Below the pieces are notes generated by a model, which did not search any database, was not told the origin of the DNA, and worked only from the letters and a program-made list of their open reading frames with translations. A DNA stretch of 64,000 nucleotides from an uncultured Caulobacterales bacterium (GTDB lineage: Bacteria; Pseudomonadota; Alphaproteobacteria; Caulobacterales; Caulobacteraceae). The translations under genes and the position numbers were made by a program. The stretch spans positions 1 through 64,000 of the forward strand of contig CAIMFV010000012.1 in NCBI GenBank assembly GCA_903840435.1, given 5' to 3'. Below, in pieces: positions 22,252-30,587 of this stretch (the stretch's first letter is position 1; every line of letters begins with the position of its first letter).

Positions 22252-24255
22252 GTGACTGATCCTAACGCCGACGCGCGCAAGACGCGCGTGGAATTGACCG
22301 TTCGCAGCGTGCTCCTCGGCGCCGCCATCACCGTGGTGTTCACCGCCGCCAATGTCTATCTTGGCCTGCAGGCTGGTTTGACCTTTGCCTCGTCAATCCC
22401 CGCAGCCGTCATTTCGATGGCCATTTTGCGCGGCTTTAAAACCTCGACAATCTACGAAAACAATATCGTCCAGACCGTAGCCTCGGCTGCGGGCACCTTG
22501 TCCTCGGTGATCTTTGTGCTGCCAGGCCTGATCATGATCGGCTGGTGGACGGGCTTCCCGTTTTGGCAGTCCTTCTCGGTCTGCGCCATCGGGGGGGTGC
22601 TGGGCGTGATGTACTCCATCCCCTTGCGGCGGGCCCTCGTCACCCAATCCGACCTGCCCTACCCGGAGGGCGTGGCGGCGGCTGAGGTGTTGAAGGTTGG
22701 CGTCGGCTCGCGCGAAACGGCCAGCGAGGCTGCGGCGGAAGGCAAGGCGGGTCTTGTCGCCGTGGTGGGAGGAACCTTGGCGTCTGGCCTCTTCGCTGCC
22801 CTCGTTGCGACACGGCTCTTTGCGGGTGAGGTGACGAAATATATTTGGCTCGGCCCCTCCGCCACGGGCATGGGCTTTAATCTGCAATTCGCCCTGCTGG
22901 GGGCTGGCCATCTGGTCGGCCTCTCTGTGGGCCTTGCCATGGGGTTTGGGCTTTTGCTCGCCTGGGGCGCGCTTGTGCCGGTTTTGAGCCTCTTTCACGC
23001 CGATGGCACCGCCTCGGCTGTGGCGCTCGACGTGTGGAAACATCAGGTGCGCTTTATCGGCGCCGGCGCAATCGCGTCTGGCGCGCTTTGGACCTTGGCC
23101 AAGCTCGCCCTTCCGGTTTGGGGCGGCCTGACCTCGGCCCTGGCTGCGGCGGAGCGGCGCAAAGGCGGCGAGCGCCTCGACATCACCGAACAGGACATTC
23201 CGATTGCTTGGGTCGGCGCGGTGTCGCTGGCCTGTCTTCTGCCGCTCGGCGTCTTGATTTGGAGCTTTATTGCCGGGGGTCCGCTTGCGCCCTATGCCGC
23301 GCCGATCATTCTGGGCGGCCTCGTCTTTACGGTGACGGTCGGATTTCTCGTCGCGGCCGTGTGCGGCTATATGGCGGGCCTGATTGGCTCCTCAAACAGC
23401 CCCGTTTCCGGCCTTGGCATTTTAGGCGTGGTGGCGGCTGCAGGTCTATTATTGTTTGGTATCAAGCCCTTGGTGGGACAGGCGGGCGTTCCGGCCCTCA
23501 CTGCGCTCGCCCTCTTCCTAACCTCCGTCGTCTTCACAGTCGCCACCATCTCAAACGACAACTTGCAAGATTTGAAGACCGGACAGTTGGTCGGCGCGAC
23601 ACCGTGGCGGCAACAATTAGCCCTGGTGTTTGGCGTCATTGCCGGGTCCATCGTCATCCCCCCGATCTTAGACCTTCTGAACTCAGCCTATGGCTTTACC
23701 GGCGCCGCCAATGCGGGCCTGCACCCCTTGAGCGCGCCGCAAGCCGTGTTGATCTCGACCCTCGCCAAGCAATTGCTCGGCGGCGGCGCAGACTGGCGTT
23801 TGCTTGGCGGCGGCATGGCGCTGGGCGCGGGGCTGATCCTGATCGACGAAACGCTTGGCCGCTTGGGGAAGCTGCGCCTGCCGCCGCTTGGGGTTGCCAT
23901 GGGCATCTACCTGCCCGCCGGGACGATATCGACCGTCGTGGTTGGCGCTGTGGCAGGCTACGCCTTTGATAAGGCGGCGGAAAAGGGACCCCATGCGGAA
24001 CGGGTCAAGCGCTTGGGCGTCATCATGGCCTCTGGCCTGATTGTCGGCGAAAGCCTGTTCAGCGTTGCGCTGGCGGCCGCCATCAGCGCCGCCAAGACCG
24101 GGCTGATCAAGGTGCAAGACACCGACTTCCCGCTTGGGCTGGTTGGCGACAGCTTCGATGGGATTGCGTGGCCTCTGGCCGGGCTCTGCTTCATCGCAGG
24201 CACTGTGGGTCTCTACCAATGGACGCGCACGCTTGGCTCCCCAAAGCCACGTTAG
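22252..24255 (+). CDS. OPT-family oligopeptide transporter
   Basis: A 667-residue polytopic inner-membrane protein of the oligopeptide transporter (OPT) family, which carries small peptides or peptide-like metal chelates by proton symport. It begins VELTVRSVLLGAAITVVFTA and continues with AANVYLGLQAGLTFASSIPA, the conserved N-terminal OPT block. AGLIGSSNSPVSGLGILGV is another family signature. Hydrophobic segments recur to the C-terminus. The start is GTG 22252 behind AAGGA. Together with two S9 peptidases and a TonB-dependent receptor in the window it suggests peptide use, though the genes are not contiguous. Confidence 0.92.
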   Translation: MTDPNADARKTRVELTVRSVLLGAAITVVFTAANVYLGLQAGLTFASSIPAAVISMAILRGFKTSTIYENNIVQTVASAAGTLSSVIFVLPGLIMIGWWTGFPFWQSFSVCAIGGVLGVMYSIPLRRALVTQSDLPYPEGVAAAEVLKVGVGSRETASEAAAEGKAGLVAVVGGTLASGLFAALVATRLFAGEVTKYIWLGPSATGMGFNLQFALLGAGHLVGLSVGLAMGFGLLLAWGALVPVLSLFHADGTASAVALDVWKHQVRFIGAGAIASGALWTLAKLALPVWGGLTSALAAAERRKGGERLDITEQDIPIAWVGAVSLACLLPLGVLIWSFIAGGPLAPYAAPIILGGLVFTVTVGFLVAAVCGYMAGLIGSSNSPVSGLGILGVVAAAGLLLFGIKPLVGQAGVPALTALALFLTSVVFTVATISNDNLQDLKTGQLVGATPWRQQLALVFGVIAGSIVIPPILDLLNSAYGFTGAANAGLHPLSAPQAVLISTLAKQLLGGGADWRLLGGGMALGAGLILIDETLGRLGKLRLPPLGVAMGIYLPAGTISTVVVGAVAGYAFDKAAEKGPHAERVKRLGVIMASGLIVGESLFSVALAAAISAAKTGLIKVQDTDFPLGLVGDSFDGIAWPLAGLCFIAGTVGLYQWTRTLGSPKPR

Positions 24256-24360
24256 GCTGAGCGTCCCAAGGCCTGCACCCTAGGGCGACAATTTCGCCCA
24301 GATCACGCCCCAAATGGCGCTTAAGCTAAGGTGTGTTCGGTCTTTGAGGGAGTAGGACCT

Positions 24361-24798
24361 ATGAAGCGCCCACGTTTTGCTCTTCGCCTGACAGCGGCAT
24401 GCCTTGGTTTAAGCTTTGCCGGGCTAAGCCTACCCGTCTTCGCTGAGACGACCAGCCCAACCGCAAAACCGCCAACCGCATCGCCAGCGGCAGTGCGCCA
24501 ATGCTTCAGCATGCGCGATTGGTCGGGCTGGAAGGCCGTCGATGACAAGACCCTGCTTTTACGGGTCAATCTGCACGACATATGGCGCGTCGATCTGGCC
24601 AGCGAGTGCGGCATGCTGACCTCGCCCGGTGTTCATTTGGTCACGGAAGTGCGCGGCACCGATCAGATCTGCACAGCCATTGATCTTGATCTAAAGGTCG
24701 CAGACCAGGGAGGCTTTAATGTGCCCTGCTTCGTCAAAACGATCCGGCAATTAAGCAAGGAAGAAGCCGCCGCCGTTCCAAAGAAAGATCTGCCCTAA
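24361..24798 (+). CDS. Exported DUF6491-like protein
   Basis: A 145-residue secreted protein from ATG 24361, with a ribosome site in GGGAGTAGG. The signal peptide MKRPRFALRLTAACLGLSFA ends near VFAETT. The mature part starts after a Thr/Pro/Ala linker with CFSMRDWSGWKAVDDKTLLL, then VNLHDIWRVDLASEC and CFVKTIRQLS, which matches the pattern of the DUF6491 family as I remember it. Four cysteines could form two disulfides in the periplasm. Function is unknown. A 6-bp hairpin (GGGCGA/TCGCCC at 24283-24299) lies just upstream and may end the OPT transcript. Confidence 0.75.
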   Translation: MKRPRFALRLTAACLGLSFAGLSLPVFAETTSPTAKPPTASPAAVRQCFSMRDWSGWKAVDDKTLLLRVNLHDIWRVDLASECGMLTSPGVHLVTEVRGTDQICTAIDLDLKVADQGGFNVPCFVKTIRQLSKEEAAAVPKKDLP

Positions 24799-24990
24799 AA
24801 TTTGTCAGGGAAAAGGGGAACCCGATTTTCCTCAAAAGACAAACGACCCGCTTAGAGAGGAGGGGCTGACCGACACGCGTCCACCCCCTGCGACAAAGCC
24901 GACCTGCGACAATTGGTGACCTGCACTTACTGATCTTTTCCGGCCAAGCCTTGCGAACCATCGCGTTGAGATGGGTTCAAAGGGTCCTGC

Positions 24991-25243
24991 CGTGCGTATA
25001 GACGAAGTCTCCCCCCAGGTTACACCGCCGCCCAACCTTGCCCTCACGGGCGTGGCACCGTCGGAAGACAGCCAAGTCTTGATCGATTTGGTCCGCGACC
25101 ATGACGTCGCCACCCTCAGTGTGTTGAAGGCGATCATTGCCAAGCTGGCGAAGATCGAGGCCGAACAGGGCGAAGCCGTCGCGCTCGCCACCTTAGACGC
25201 AGCGCTCGCCTGCGCCAACGGCCGCCAACTGCAGGCGCGCTGA
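24991..25243 (+). CDS. Small hypothetical protein
   Basis: A small acidic, probably helical protein of 83 residues if the GTG at 24991 is used, or 90 from ATG 24971. The readable core is DSQVLIDLVRDHDVATLSVL followed by KAIIAKLAKIEAEQGEAVAL. I recognise no family. It looks coding because of its amino-acid balance and GC-rich third positions. A long hairpin with a T-run (25260-25315) follows the stop and could terminate it. The start is uncertain. Confidence 0.5.
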
Positions 25244-25259
25244 GGCAGGCGATCCGGCG

Positions 25260-25315
25260 CAGAGCATTTTCCGACGAAGGGGTGGCCGGTTCGTCGTAGA
25301 GAATGCTCTGTTTTT
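25260..25315 (+). repeat. Palindromic extragenic element A with T-run
   Basis: A nested hairpin with outer arms CAGAGCATT / AATGCTCTG (25260-25268, 25302-25310), inner arms CGACGAA / TTCGTCG (25272-25278, 25290-25296) and a centre GGGGTGGCCGG. TTTTT follows at 25311-25315, so it can also work as an intrinsic terminator for the upstream small gene. The architecture resembles the AGAGCAT...ATGCTCT intergenic palindromes common in Rhizobiales genomes (from memory). It shares its centre with element B at 26773-26817. Confidence 0.65.
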
Positions 25316-25327
25316 AGAGAGTAATGA

Positions 25328-25360
25328 GAGAATTCCGATCCAATGAGATCGGAATTTCTC
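25328..25360. terminator. Hairpin overlapping the CorC-like gene's stop
   Basis: The arms GAGAATTCCGATC (25328-25340) and GATCGGAATTTCTC (25347-25360) pair except for one extra T. It touches the 3' end of the minus-strand CorC-like gene and may terminate it, or it may be a second palindromic element placed next to element A. Confidence 0.5.
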
Positions 25361-26649
25361 TAGGCCTCTTCGCCGGTCGCGTTCAACTTGGGCGACACTC
25401 GCAAAGCCGTAATTTGGTTGCGTTGGCGGCGCAGCACCTGAAACCGATGGCCATGGAAGATAAAGGTCTGGCCCGGTTCTGGGATGGTTTGGGCCTCGTG
25501 GATGACAAGGCCCGCCACCGTCACCCAATCATCATCGGGCAGGTTCCAATCCATGGCGCGGTTTAGATCGCGGATGGTGACGGCGCCATCGACATTGATC
25601 GAGCCGTCCTGCTGGCGGCGGACACCTTCCACGGCAAAGTCATGCTCGTCCTCAATCTCGCCGACGATTTCCTCCAAAATGTCTTCCAGCGTGACCAAGC
25701 CCATCAACGCGCCATATTCATCGACGGTCAGGGCGAAGTGTTGCTTGCGCTTCAAGAAGGCTTGCAGCTGGTCCTTCAAATTGGTGGTGTCGGGAATGAA
25801 CCAGGGCTCGCGCGCCACCTCGGCGATCTTAACCGCATTGACGTCGCCGTCACAGGCCGCGATGGCCCGCGCCAAGTCCCGCGCATGCAAGACGCCGATA
25901 ATGTTTTCCGAATCGCCGCGATAGAGCGGAAGGCGCGTATAGGGCGCCTCCAACGCCTCAGCTACGACCTCCTTGGCGGGGAGGTCAGCATCGATCATGA
26001 CGATATTGCGCCGATGCACCATGACCTGCGTCACATCCATGTCGGAGAGGTCCAGGACGCCGCCCAACATGCGACGGTCACGATCCTCCACCAAGCCTTC
26101 CTCGTGGTGGTATTCAATCGCGCCGCGAATTTCCTCCTGCGCGGCTGAGGCGTCTGCCTCGGGCGAAACCTCGAAACCGACCAGCGCCAAGACCCGCACG
26201 ATCAGCCATTGGATCGCAGCAATGACCGGCCCAAAAACCCGTACGGTCAGCAAGGTGGGCCAAGATAACAGGCGGCTAAAATCATCCGGCCGACCAATGG
26301 CCAGGGTCTTGGGCAACACCTCGGCATAGATGAGCACAAGCAGTGTCATCAGCCCTGTTGAGGCCAAAACGCCCCACGGACTGGGCAGGTGGCGCTCGAA
26401 CACGTCCGTGGCATAGGCGGACGCGACGATATTCATCAGGCTGTTGCCGAGCAAAAGAGCGCCAATCATCCGCTCGGGCGCATCGACCAAGCGACTAACC
26501 CGCCCAGCAGCGCGGTCCCCTTCCCGCTCCAACTGGTGCATCCTGGCGCGCGAGACCCCGGTCATCGCTGTCTCGGCGGCGGAAAACAGCGCCGACAGGC
26601 TCAACAGGATAAATATCACCAAAGCGGCAACGCCTAAGGCGGCGAACAT
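25360..26649 (-). CDS. CorC/HlyC-family protein with DUF21 and CBS domains
   Basis: A 429-residue inner-membrane protein of the CorC/CNNM-like family, associated with magnesium or cobalt handling. The N-terminal DUF21 domain starts FILLSLSALFSAAETAMTGV, and further membrane segments follow (IGALLLGNSLMNIVASAYAT, VLASTGLMTLLVLIYAEVLP). A CBS pair spans the middle (TRLPLYRGDSENIIGVLHAR and DEYGALMGLVTLEDILEEIV). The C-terminal CorC/HlyC domain ends near FQVLRRQRNQITALRV. ATG 26649 has AAGGAAG upstream. The hemolysin name sometimes attached to this family is historical and not implied here. Confidence 0.93.
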   Translation of the reverse strand: MFAALGVAALVIFILLSLSALFSAAETAMTGVSRARMHQLEREGDRAAGRVSRLVDAPERMIGALLLGNSLMNIVASAYATDVFERHLPSPWGVLASTGLMTLLVLIYAEVLPKTLAIGRPDDFSRLLSWPTLLTVRVFGPVIAAIQWLIVRVLALVGFEVSPEADASAAQEEIRGAIEYHHEEGLVEDRDRRMLGGVLDLSDMDVTQVMVHRRNIVMIDADLPAKEVVAEALEAPYTRLPLYRGDSENIIGVLHARDLARAIAACDGDVNAVKIAEVAREPWFIPDTTNLKDQLQAFLKRKQHFALTVDEYGALMGLVTLEDILEEIVGEIEDEHDFAVEGVRRQQDGSINVDGAVTIRDLNRAMDWNLPDDDWVTVAGLVIHEAQTIPEPGQTFIFHGHRFQVLRRQRNQITALRVSPKLNATGEEA

Positions 26650-26720
26650 GGAGGAGCTTCCTTTGCGAACTTGGGCTTTCTAAGCCATTTCGACCGGTTT
26701 CTGAACGGCTTTCGGAACTC

Positions 26721-26755
26721 GTGTCTGTCAGCTTCTTTCAGAATCAGACAGACAC
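26721..26755. repeat. Hairpin in the CorC / epoxide hydrolase spacer
   Basis: A perfect 9-bp stem GTGTCTGTC / GACAGACAC encloses 17 nt, which contain a second small TTCT/AGAA pairing. It lies 70-105 bp upstream of the CorC-like start on the minus strand. It could be leader structure or a terminator for the epoxide hydrolase gene; no T-tract follows in that direction. Confidence 0.45.
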
Positions 26756-26772
26756 TAAATTCCTTTGTTTTT

Positions 26773-26817
26773 GTTTGTCTTTTCGGAAAAACCGGACCCC
26801 ACTTTTTCCTGACAAAC
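26773..26817 (-). repeat. Palindromic extragenic element B, next to the hydrolase stop
   Basis: On the minus strand the outer arms GTTTGTC / GACAAAC enclose inner arms GGAAAAA / TTTTTCC around the centre GTGGGGTCCGG. It begins 2 bp after the hydrolase stop codon and may terminate that gene. The arm-GTGG-CCGG-arm plan matches element A at 25260, although the arms themselves are unrelated. Confidence 0.6.
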
Positions 26818-26818
26818 G

Positions 26819-27832
26819 CTAGGCAAACAAATGGGCCTGCCGGCGACGCAGCCAATCCAGCAGGAAAGCATTCACGGCTTCCGGCTTTTCCTGTTGCGTC
26901 CAGTGCCCTGACCCGGCCACGCACACCGTCTCCAAATCGGCGATAAAGGCCCCCATGCCCTCCGCTGCGGAAGGCGGCAGCACTGCGTCCTTTTCGGCCG
27001 TGATCATCAGGCACGGCACGGTGTCGATCGTGGTGGCGACATCGGCCGACCGTTCCCAGTTGCGGGTAAAATTGCGGTACCAATTGATACCGCCGGTAAA
27101 ACCAGTGCGGCGAAAGGTATCGACGAAAACTTGGAATTCTTCCTCGGTGAGGAAGGTCTCGCGGGGGTCGATGGCGGAATTATAGGCCTCCACCAGTCGG
27201 ACGAGCGGAAAGACCGATTGATCGCCGCTCTTCTGGCTCGCGAACCCCGCCGACTCAACCGGCCCCGGCAAGGGCCTGCGCATGAACATGTCGAAGACAT
27301 CGGGGGTGCGCTGGGCGAGGATTTGGTCCGCTTCGTCCGGCTTTTGGAAATGGACAATATACATCTCCTCGCCCATGCGCGCCCGCATGATGGCGATGGG
27401 ATCAATCGGGGGGCGCGGCATGAAGGGGGTATTGAGCCCGACCAAGCCTGCGCACCGCTCCGGATAGCGCAGCCCCAGTTGCCACAAGACAATCCCGCCC
27501 CAATCGTGGCCCACAAAGATGGCCTGTTTGACGCCGTGATGGTCGAGGAGCCCGATGAGATCACCGGTTAGGTGTTCCATGTCATAGGCCTCAACCGCGG
27601 TCGGCGCTTCACTCGCCCCATAACCGCGTTGATCCGGCGCCAGCGCCCAAATACCCGCATCGGCGCAGGCCTCTAATTGCCGCCGCCAGGAATAGCCAAG
27701 CTCTGGCCAACCATGCAGGAACACCACGGGCACGCCGTCGGCGCCCTTGGTGTTGGCGCCCGCCGCATACCAACACAGGCGAACGCCATTGATTGTGGCG
27801 CAATGGGGCGGTGTGGTGGGAAAGGCGGACAT
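26819..27832 (-). CDS. Alpha/beta-hydrolase, epoxide hydrolase-like
   Basis: A 337-residue alpha/beta-hydrolase of the soluble epoxide hydrolase / haloalkane dehalogenase type. The oxyanion motif is VVFLHGWPELGYSWRRQL. The nucleophile elbow is VGHDWGGIVLWQLGLR, with Asp as nucleophile in place of Ser. A cap-domain Tyr (INWYRNFTRNWER) and the acid/His region (MITAEKDAVLP, GSGHWTQQEKPEAVN) follow in order. The start is ATG 27832 (MSAFPTTPPHCATINGVRL) behind AAAGGAAG; the open frame further upstream is non-coding spacer. It is divergent from an acyl-CoA dehydrogenase gene. The substrate is unknown. Confidence 0.9.
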   Translation of the reverse strand: MSAFPTTPPHCATINGVRLCWYAAGANTKGADGVPVVFLHGWPELGYSWRRQLEACADAGIWALAPDQRGYGASEAPTAVEAYDMEHLTGDLIGLLDHHGVKQAIFVGHDWGGIVLWQLGLRYPERCAGLVGLNTPFMPRPPIDPIAIMRARMGEEMYIVHFQKPDEADQILAQRTPDVFDMFMRRPLPGPVESAGFASQKSGDQSVFPLVRLVEAYNSAIDPRETFLTEEEFQVFVDTFRRTGFTGGINWYRNFTRNWERSADVATTIDTVPCLMITAEKDAVLPPSAAEGMGAFIADLETVCVAGSGHWTQQEKPEAVNAFLLDWLRRRQAHLFA

Positions 27833-28115
27833 GAGCGCTTCCTTTGGGCATTGAGGGGCGGCGAAACATCGGCGTCTTGAACGCGCTTGGCAACCTTGCA
27901 GGCGCGTGCGCGCTCTTCGCCCTTTGCCTTTCACCCCCAAAGGCTGGCCGTGTTTCAAAAATCTTCGCCAAAACGCGCTGCTTGACCCTGACGTCACCGT
28001 TGCACTTGCGGTGCCAAGGCCTATCATCAGAAAAAACCTAGGGTCTACCTTCGGGGGCGGTCGCGTCACCTCGGGGAAGGGCCTTCGCCAATCAGACCAG
28101 GGAGGGGCACGCCCC
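27833..28115. promoter_or_regulatory. Divergent spacer, hydrolase / acyl-CoA dehydrogenase
   Basis: A 283-bp region between two divergent genes that must hold both promoters. Open frames run through it in several directions but lack family similarity. GGGAGGGG just before 28116 is the ribosome site of the dehydrogenase. No palindromic operator was seen. Confidence 0.4.
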
Positions 28116-29312
28116 ATGAACCTCGATTTTTCGCCCGAAGATGTGGCCTTCCGCGCCGAAGTGCGGGCCTTTATCGCGTCCGCCTATCCGCAAAGTTTGC
28201 GCGGCAAGCAGGACGAGGGTGAGGAACTAGCGAAAGAAGACTTTCTTGCCTGGCATCGCATCTTGGCCAAAAAGGGCTGGGTGGCGCCCGCCTGGCCAAC
28301 CGAATATGGCGGCCCAGGTTGGACCTCGGTGCAACGCTACATCTGGTCGGAAGAATGTGCGCTGGCCGATACGGTGCCGATCTTGCCGTTCGGCATCAAC
28401 ATGGTCGGGCCGGTGATCTATACCTTTGGTACGCCGGAGCAAAAGGCGCGCTTTCTGCCGGATACGCTTTCAGGGGATATTTGGTGGTGCCAAGGCTATT
28501 CCGAGCCAGGGGCGGGATCAGACCTTGCCAATCTGAAGACCAAGGCCGAGCGCGACGGCGACCACTACATCGTCAACGGGCAAAAGACCTGGACAACCCT
28601 TGCCCAACACGCCGACTGGGGCTTTTTCCTGGTCCGCACCGATCCGGCGGCTAAGCCGCAGGAGGGGATCAGCTTCCTGCTGATCGACATGAAGTCGCCC
28701 GGCGTCACGGTTCGCCCGATCATTACCTTGGGTGGCGAGCATGAGGTGAACGAGGTCTGGCTTGAAAATGTCAGGGTGCCAGTGGAAAATCGCATCTTCC
28801 ACGAAAACAAGGGCTGGACCTGCGCCAAGTTTTTGCTCGCCCATGAGCGCTCGGGAATTGCCGGTGTGGCGCGCTCGAAGCGTGGTGTCGACCGGATCAA
28901 GTCGATGGCCCGCAACGAGGCGCAAGACGGCATTCCCCTGCTGCGCGACAGCTTCTTCAAACGTAAAATCGCCGAGCTTGAGATTGATCTCTTGGCCTTG
29001 GAGTTCACCGAGCTGCGCACGCTCGCCTCCGAAAACGCCGGACGTGGACCGGGGCCGGAGAGCTCCCTCCTCAAGGTCAAGGGCACCGAAATCCAGCAAC
29101 GGATCACCGAGCTCGCCCTCGAGGCGGCCGGCCACTATGGCATGCCCTATTTCCGGGGCTTCGGCGCCGAGGGCGACAATGCGCTGCCCATTGGCCCTGA
29201 CTATGCCCACCGCACGGCGCCGACCTATTTCAACGTCCGCAAGACCTCGATCTATGGCGGCTCGAACGAAATTCAGCGCAATATCATCGCCAAGATGGTC
29301 TTGGGCCTCTAA
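28116..29312 (+). CDS. Acyl-CoA dehydrogenase
   Basis: A 398-residue FAD-dependent acyl-CoA dehydrogenase from ATG 28116 (MNLDFSPEDVAFRAEVRAFI). The flavin/substrate signature is WCQGYSEPGAGSDLANLKTK, followed by YIVNGQKTWTT. The C-terminal domain ends in KTSIYGGSNEIQRNIIAKMV, the typical FAD-binding end. AARRPTY-like and HRTAPTYFNVR segments precede it. It stands 65 bp upstream of a second acyl-CoA dehydrogenase; such pairs often form heteromeric enzymes for branched or sterol-side-chain CoA esters, but substrate cannot be assigned here. Confidence 0.93.
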   Translation: MNLDFSPEDVAFRAEVRAFIASAYPQSLRGKQDEGEELAKEDFLAWHRILAKKGWVAPAWPTEYGGPGWTSVQRYIWSEECALADTVPILPFGINMVGPVIYTFGTPEQKARFLPDTLSGDIWWCQGYSEPGAGSDLANLKTKAERDGDHYIVNGQKTWTTLAQHADWGFFLVRTDPAAKPQEGISFLLIDMKSPGVTVRPIITLGGEHEVNEVWLENVRVPVENRIFHENKGWTCAKFLLAHERSGIAGVARSKRGVDRIKSMARNEAQDGIPLLRDSFFKRKIAELEIDLLALEFTELRTLASENAGRGPGPESSLLKVKGTEIQQRITELALEAAGHYGMPYFRGFGAEGDNALPIGPDYAHRTAPTYFNVRKTSIYGGSNEIQRNIIAKMVLGL

Positions 29313-29377
29313 CCCTCCCCTCCGGAAAACTCAGGGTCGCCCCATCGGGCTGAACCGACCAAAGGACAGTGTTTCCC

Positions 29378-30523
29378 ATGGATTTCAATTTCTCAGACGA
29401 ACAGAACATGCTGCGCGATACGGTGGCGAAATTCGTGCAAAATCAGTATGATTTCGACACCCGCCGCAAAATCACCCGATCAGATTCCGGCTGGCGCGCC
29501 GACTATTGGAAGGTGATGGCCGAGGAGCTTGGCATTCTTGGCGCCCCCTTCGCTGAGGATCACGGCGGCTTGGGCGGTGGCGCGATCGACAATATGATCG
29601 TCATGGAAGAGTTCGGCAAAGGCTTGGTGATCGAGCCCTATCTCGGCACGGTCGTCATCGGGGGCGGCTTCTTAAAGCATGGCGGCGGACAGCAGGCAGA
29701 GAGCCTGATCGGGTCCATTATTGCGGGCGAAGCGGTCTTCGCCTTCGCCTATGCCGAGCCACAAGGCAGGTACAATCTGGCGGATTTGACCACCACCGCC
29801 AAGAAGGACGGTGCGGGCTTTGTGCTGAACGGGCGCAAGGCGGTCGTGGTCGGCGCGCCTTGGGCCACGCATCTGGTCGTCTCGGCCCGCACGTCAGGCG
29901 CCCAACGCGACGCAGGCGGCGTGACCTTGTTTGTCGTCCCAGCTGACGCGGCGGGGGTGACGCGCCGCGACTATCCGACGGTTGACGGCTTGCGCGCCTC
30001 GGAAATTCAATTCGATCAGGTGAAACTCGGGGCCGACGCCGTGATAGGCGAGCTCGACGGCGGCCTGCCGCTCCTCGAGCGGGTCACAGACGAAGCTATC
30101 GCTGCCCTATGCGCCGAGGCAACCGGCGTCATGCGCCGCATGCACGAAACCACCCTCGACTATGCCCGCCAACGCAAACAATTCGGGGCGCCGATTGCCA
30201 GCTTCCAGGTGTTGCAGCACCGCATGGTCGACATGTTCATGAACGTCGAACAAGCCGTCTCCATGACCTATATGGCGACCCTGAAGCTCGGTGACCCGGC
30301 GGCTGAGCGCATGAAGGCCGTCTCCGCTGCCAAGGTGCAGATCGGCAAGGGCTGTAAATTTGTCGGGCAAAGCGCCATTCAAATCCATGGGGGCATGGGC
30401 ATGACGGACGAATTGGCCGTCGGCCACTATTTCAAGCGCGCGACGATGATTGAAGGTCTGTTCGGCTCGGTCGACCATCACTTGCGCCGCTATGAAGGCT
30501 TAAGCCTGGGCGAAGCCGCCTAG
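29378..30523 (+). CDS. Acyl-CoA dehydrogenase, second of an adjacent pair
   Basis: A 381-residue acyl-CoA dehydrogenase-like protein starting MDFNFSDEQNMLRDTVAKFV. ATG 29378 is preferred to the GTG at 29369 because AAAGGA lies 11 nt before the ATG but only 2 nt before the GTG. The middle domain shows FAYAEPQGRYNLADL where the canonical form is TEPxAGSD, so the flavin/substrate loop is degenerate, as in the partner subunit of heteromeric dehydrogenases. The C-terminal IQIHGGMGMTDELAVGHYFK is well conserved. It is probably translated with the upstream dehydrogenase. Confidence 0.92.
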   Translation: MDFNFSDEQNMLRDTVAKFVQNQYDFDTRRKITRSDSGWRADYWKVMAEELGILGAPFAEDHGGLGGGAIDNMIVMEEFGKGLVIEPYLGTVVIGGGFLKHGGGQQAESLIGSIIAGEAVFAFAYAEPQGRYNLADLTTTAKKDGAGFVLNGRKAVVVGAPWATHLVVSARTSGAQRDAGGVTLFVVPADAAGVTRRDYPTVDGLRASEIQFDQVKLGADAVIGELDGGLPLLERVTDEAIAALCAEATGVMRRMHETTLDYARQRKQFGAPIASFQVLQHRMVDMFMNVEQAVSMTYMATLKLGDPAAERMKAVSAAKVQIGKGCKFVGQSAIQIHGGMGMTDELAVGHYFKRATMIEGLFGSVDHHLRRYEGLSLGEAA

Positions 30524-30587
30524 GGTCAAGCCTGCTTAGCATTTCCCCCAATGCCCCCCTCTTCCCCACCGAAAGGCTCAGGATCTC

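Noticed and set aside
26819-28117. Longer hydrolase reading frame up to 28117
   Set aside because: The additional 95 codons overlap the divergent promoter region, and AAAGGAAG marks the start at 27832.
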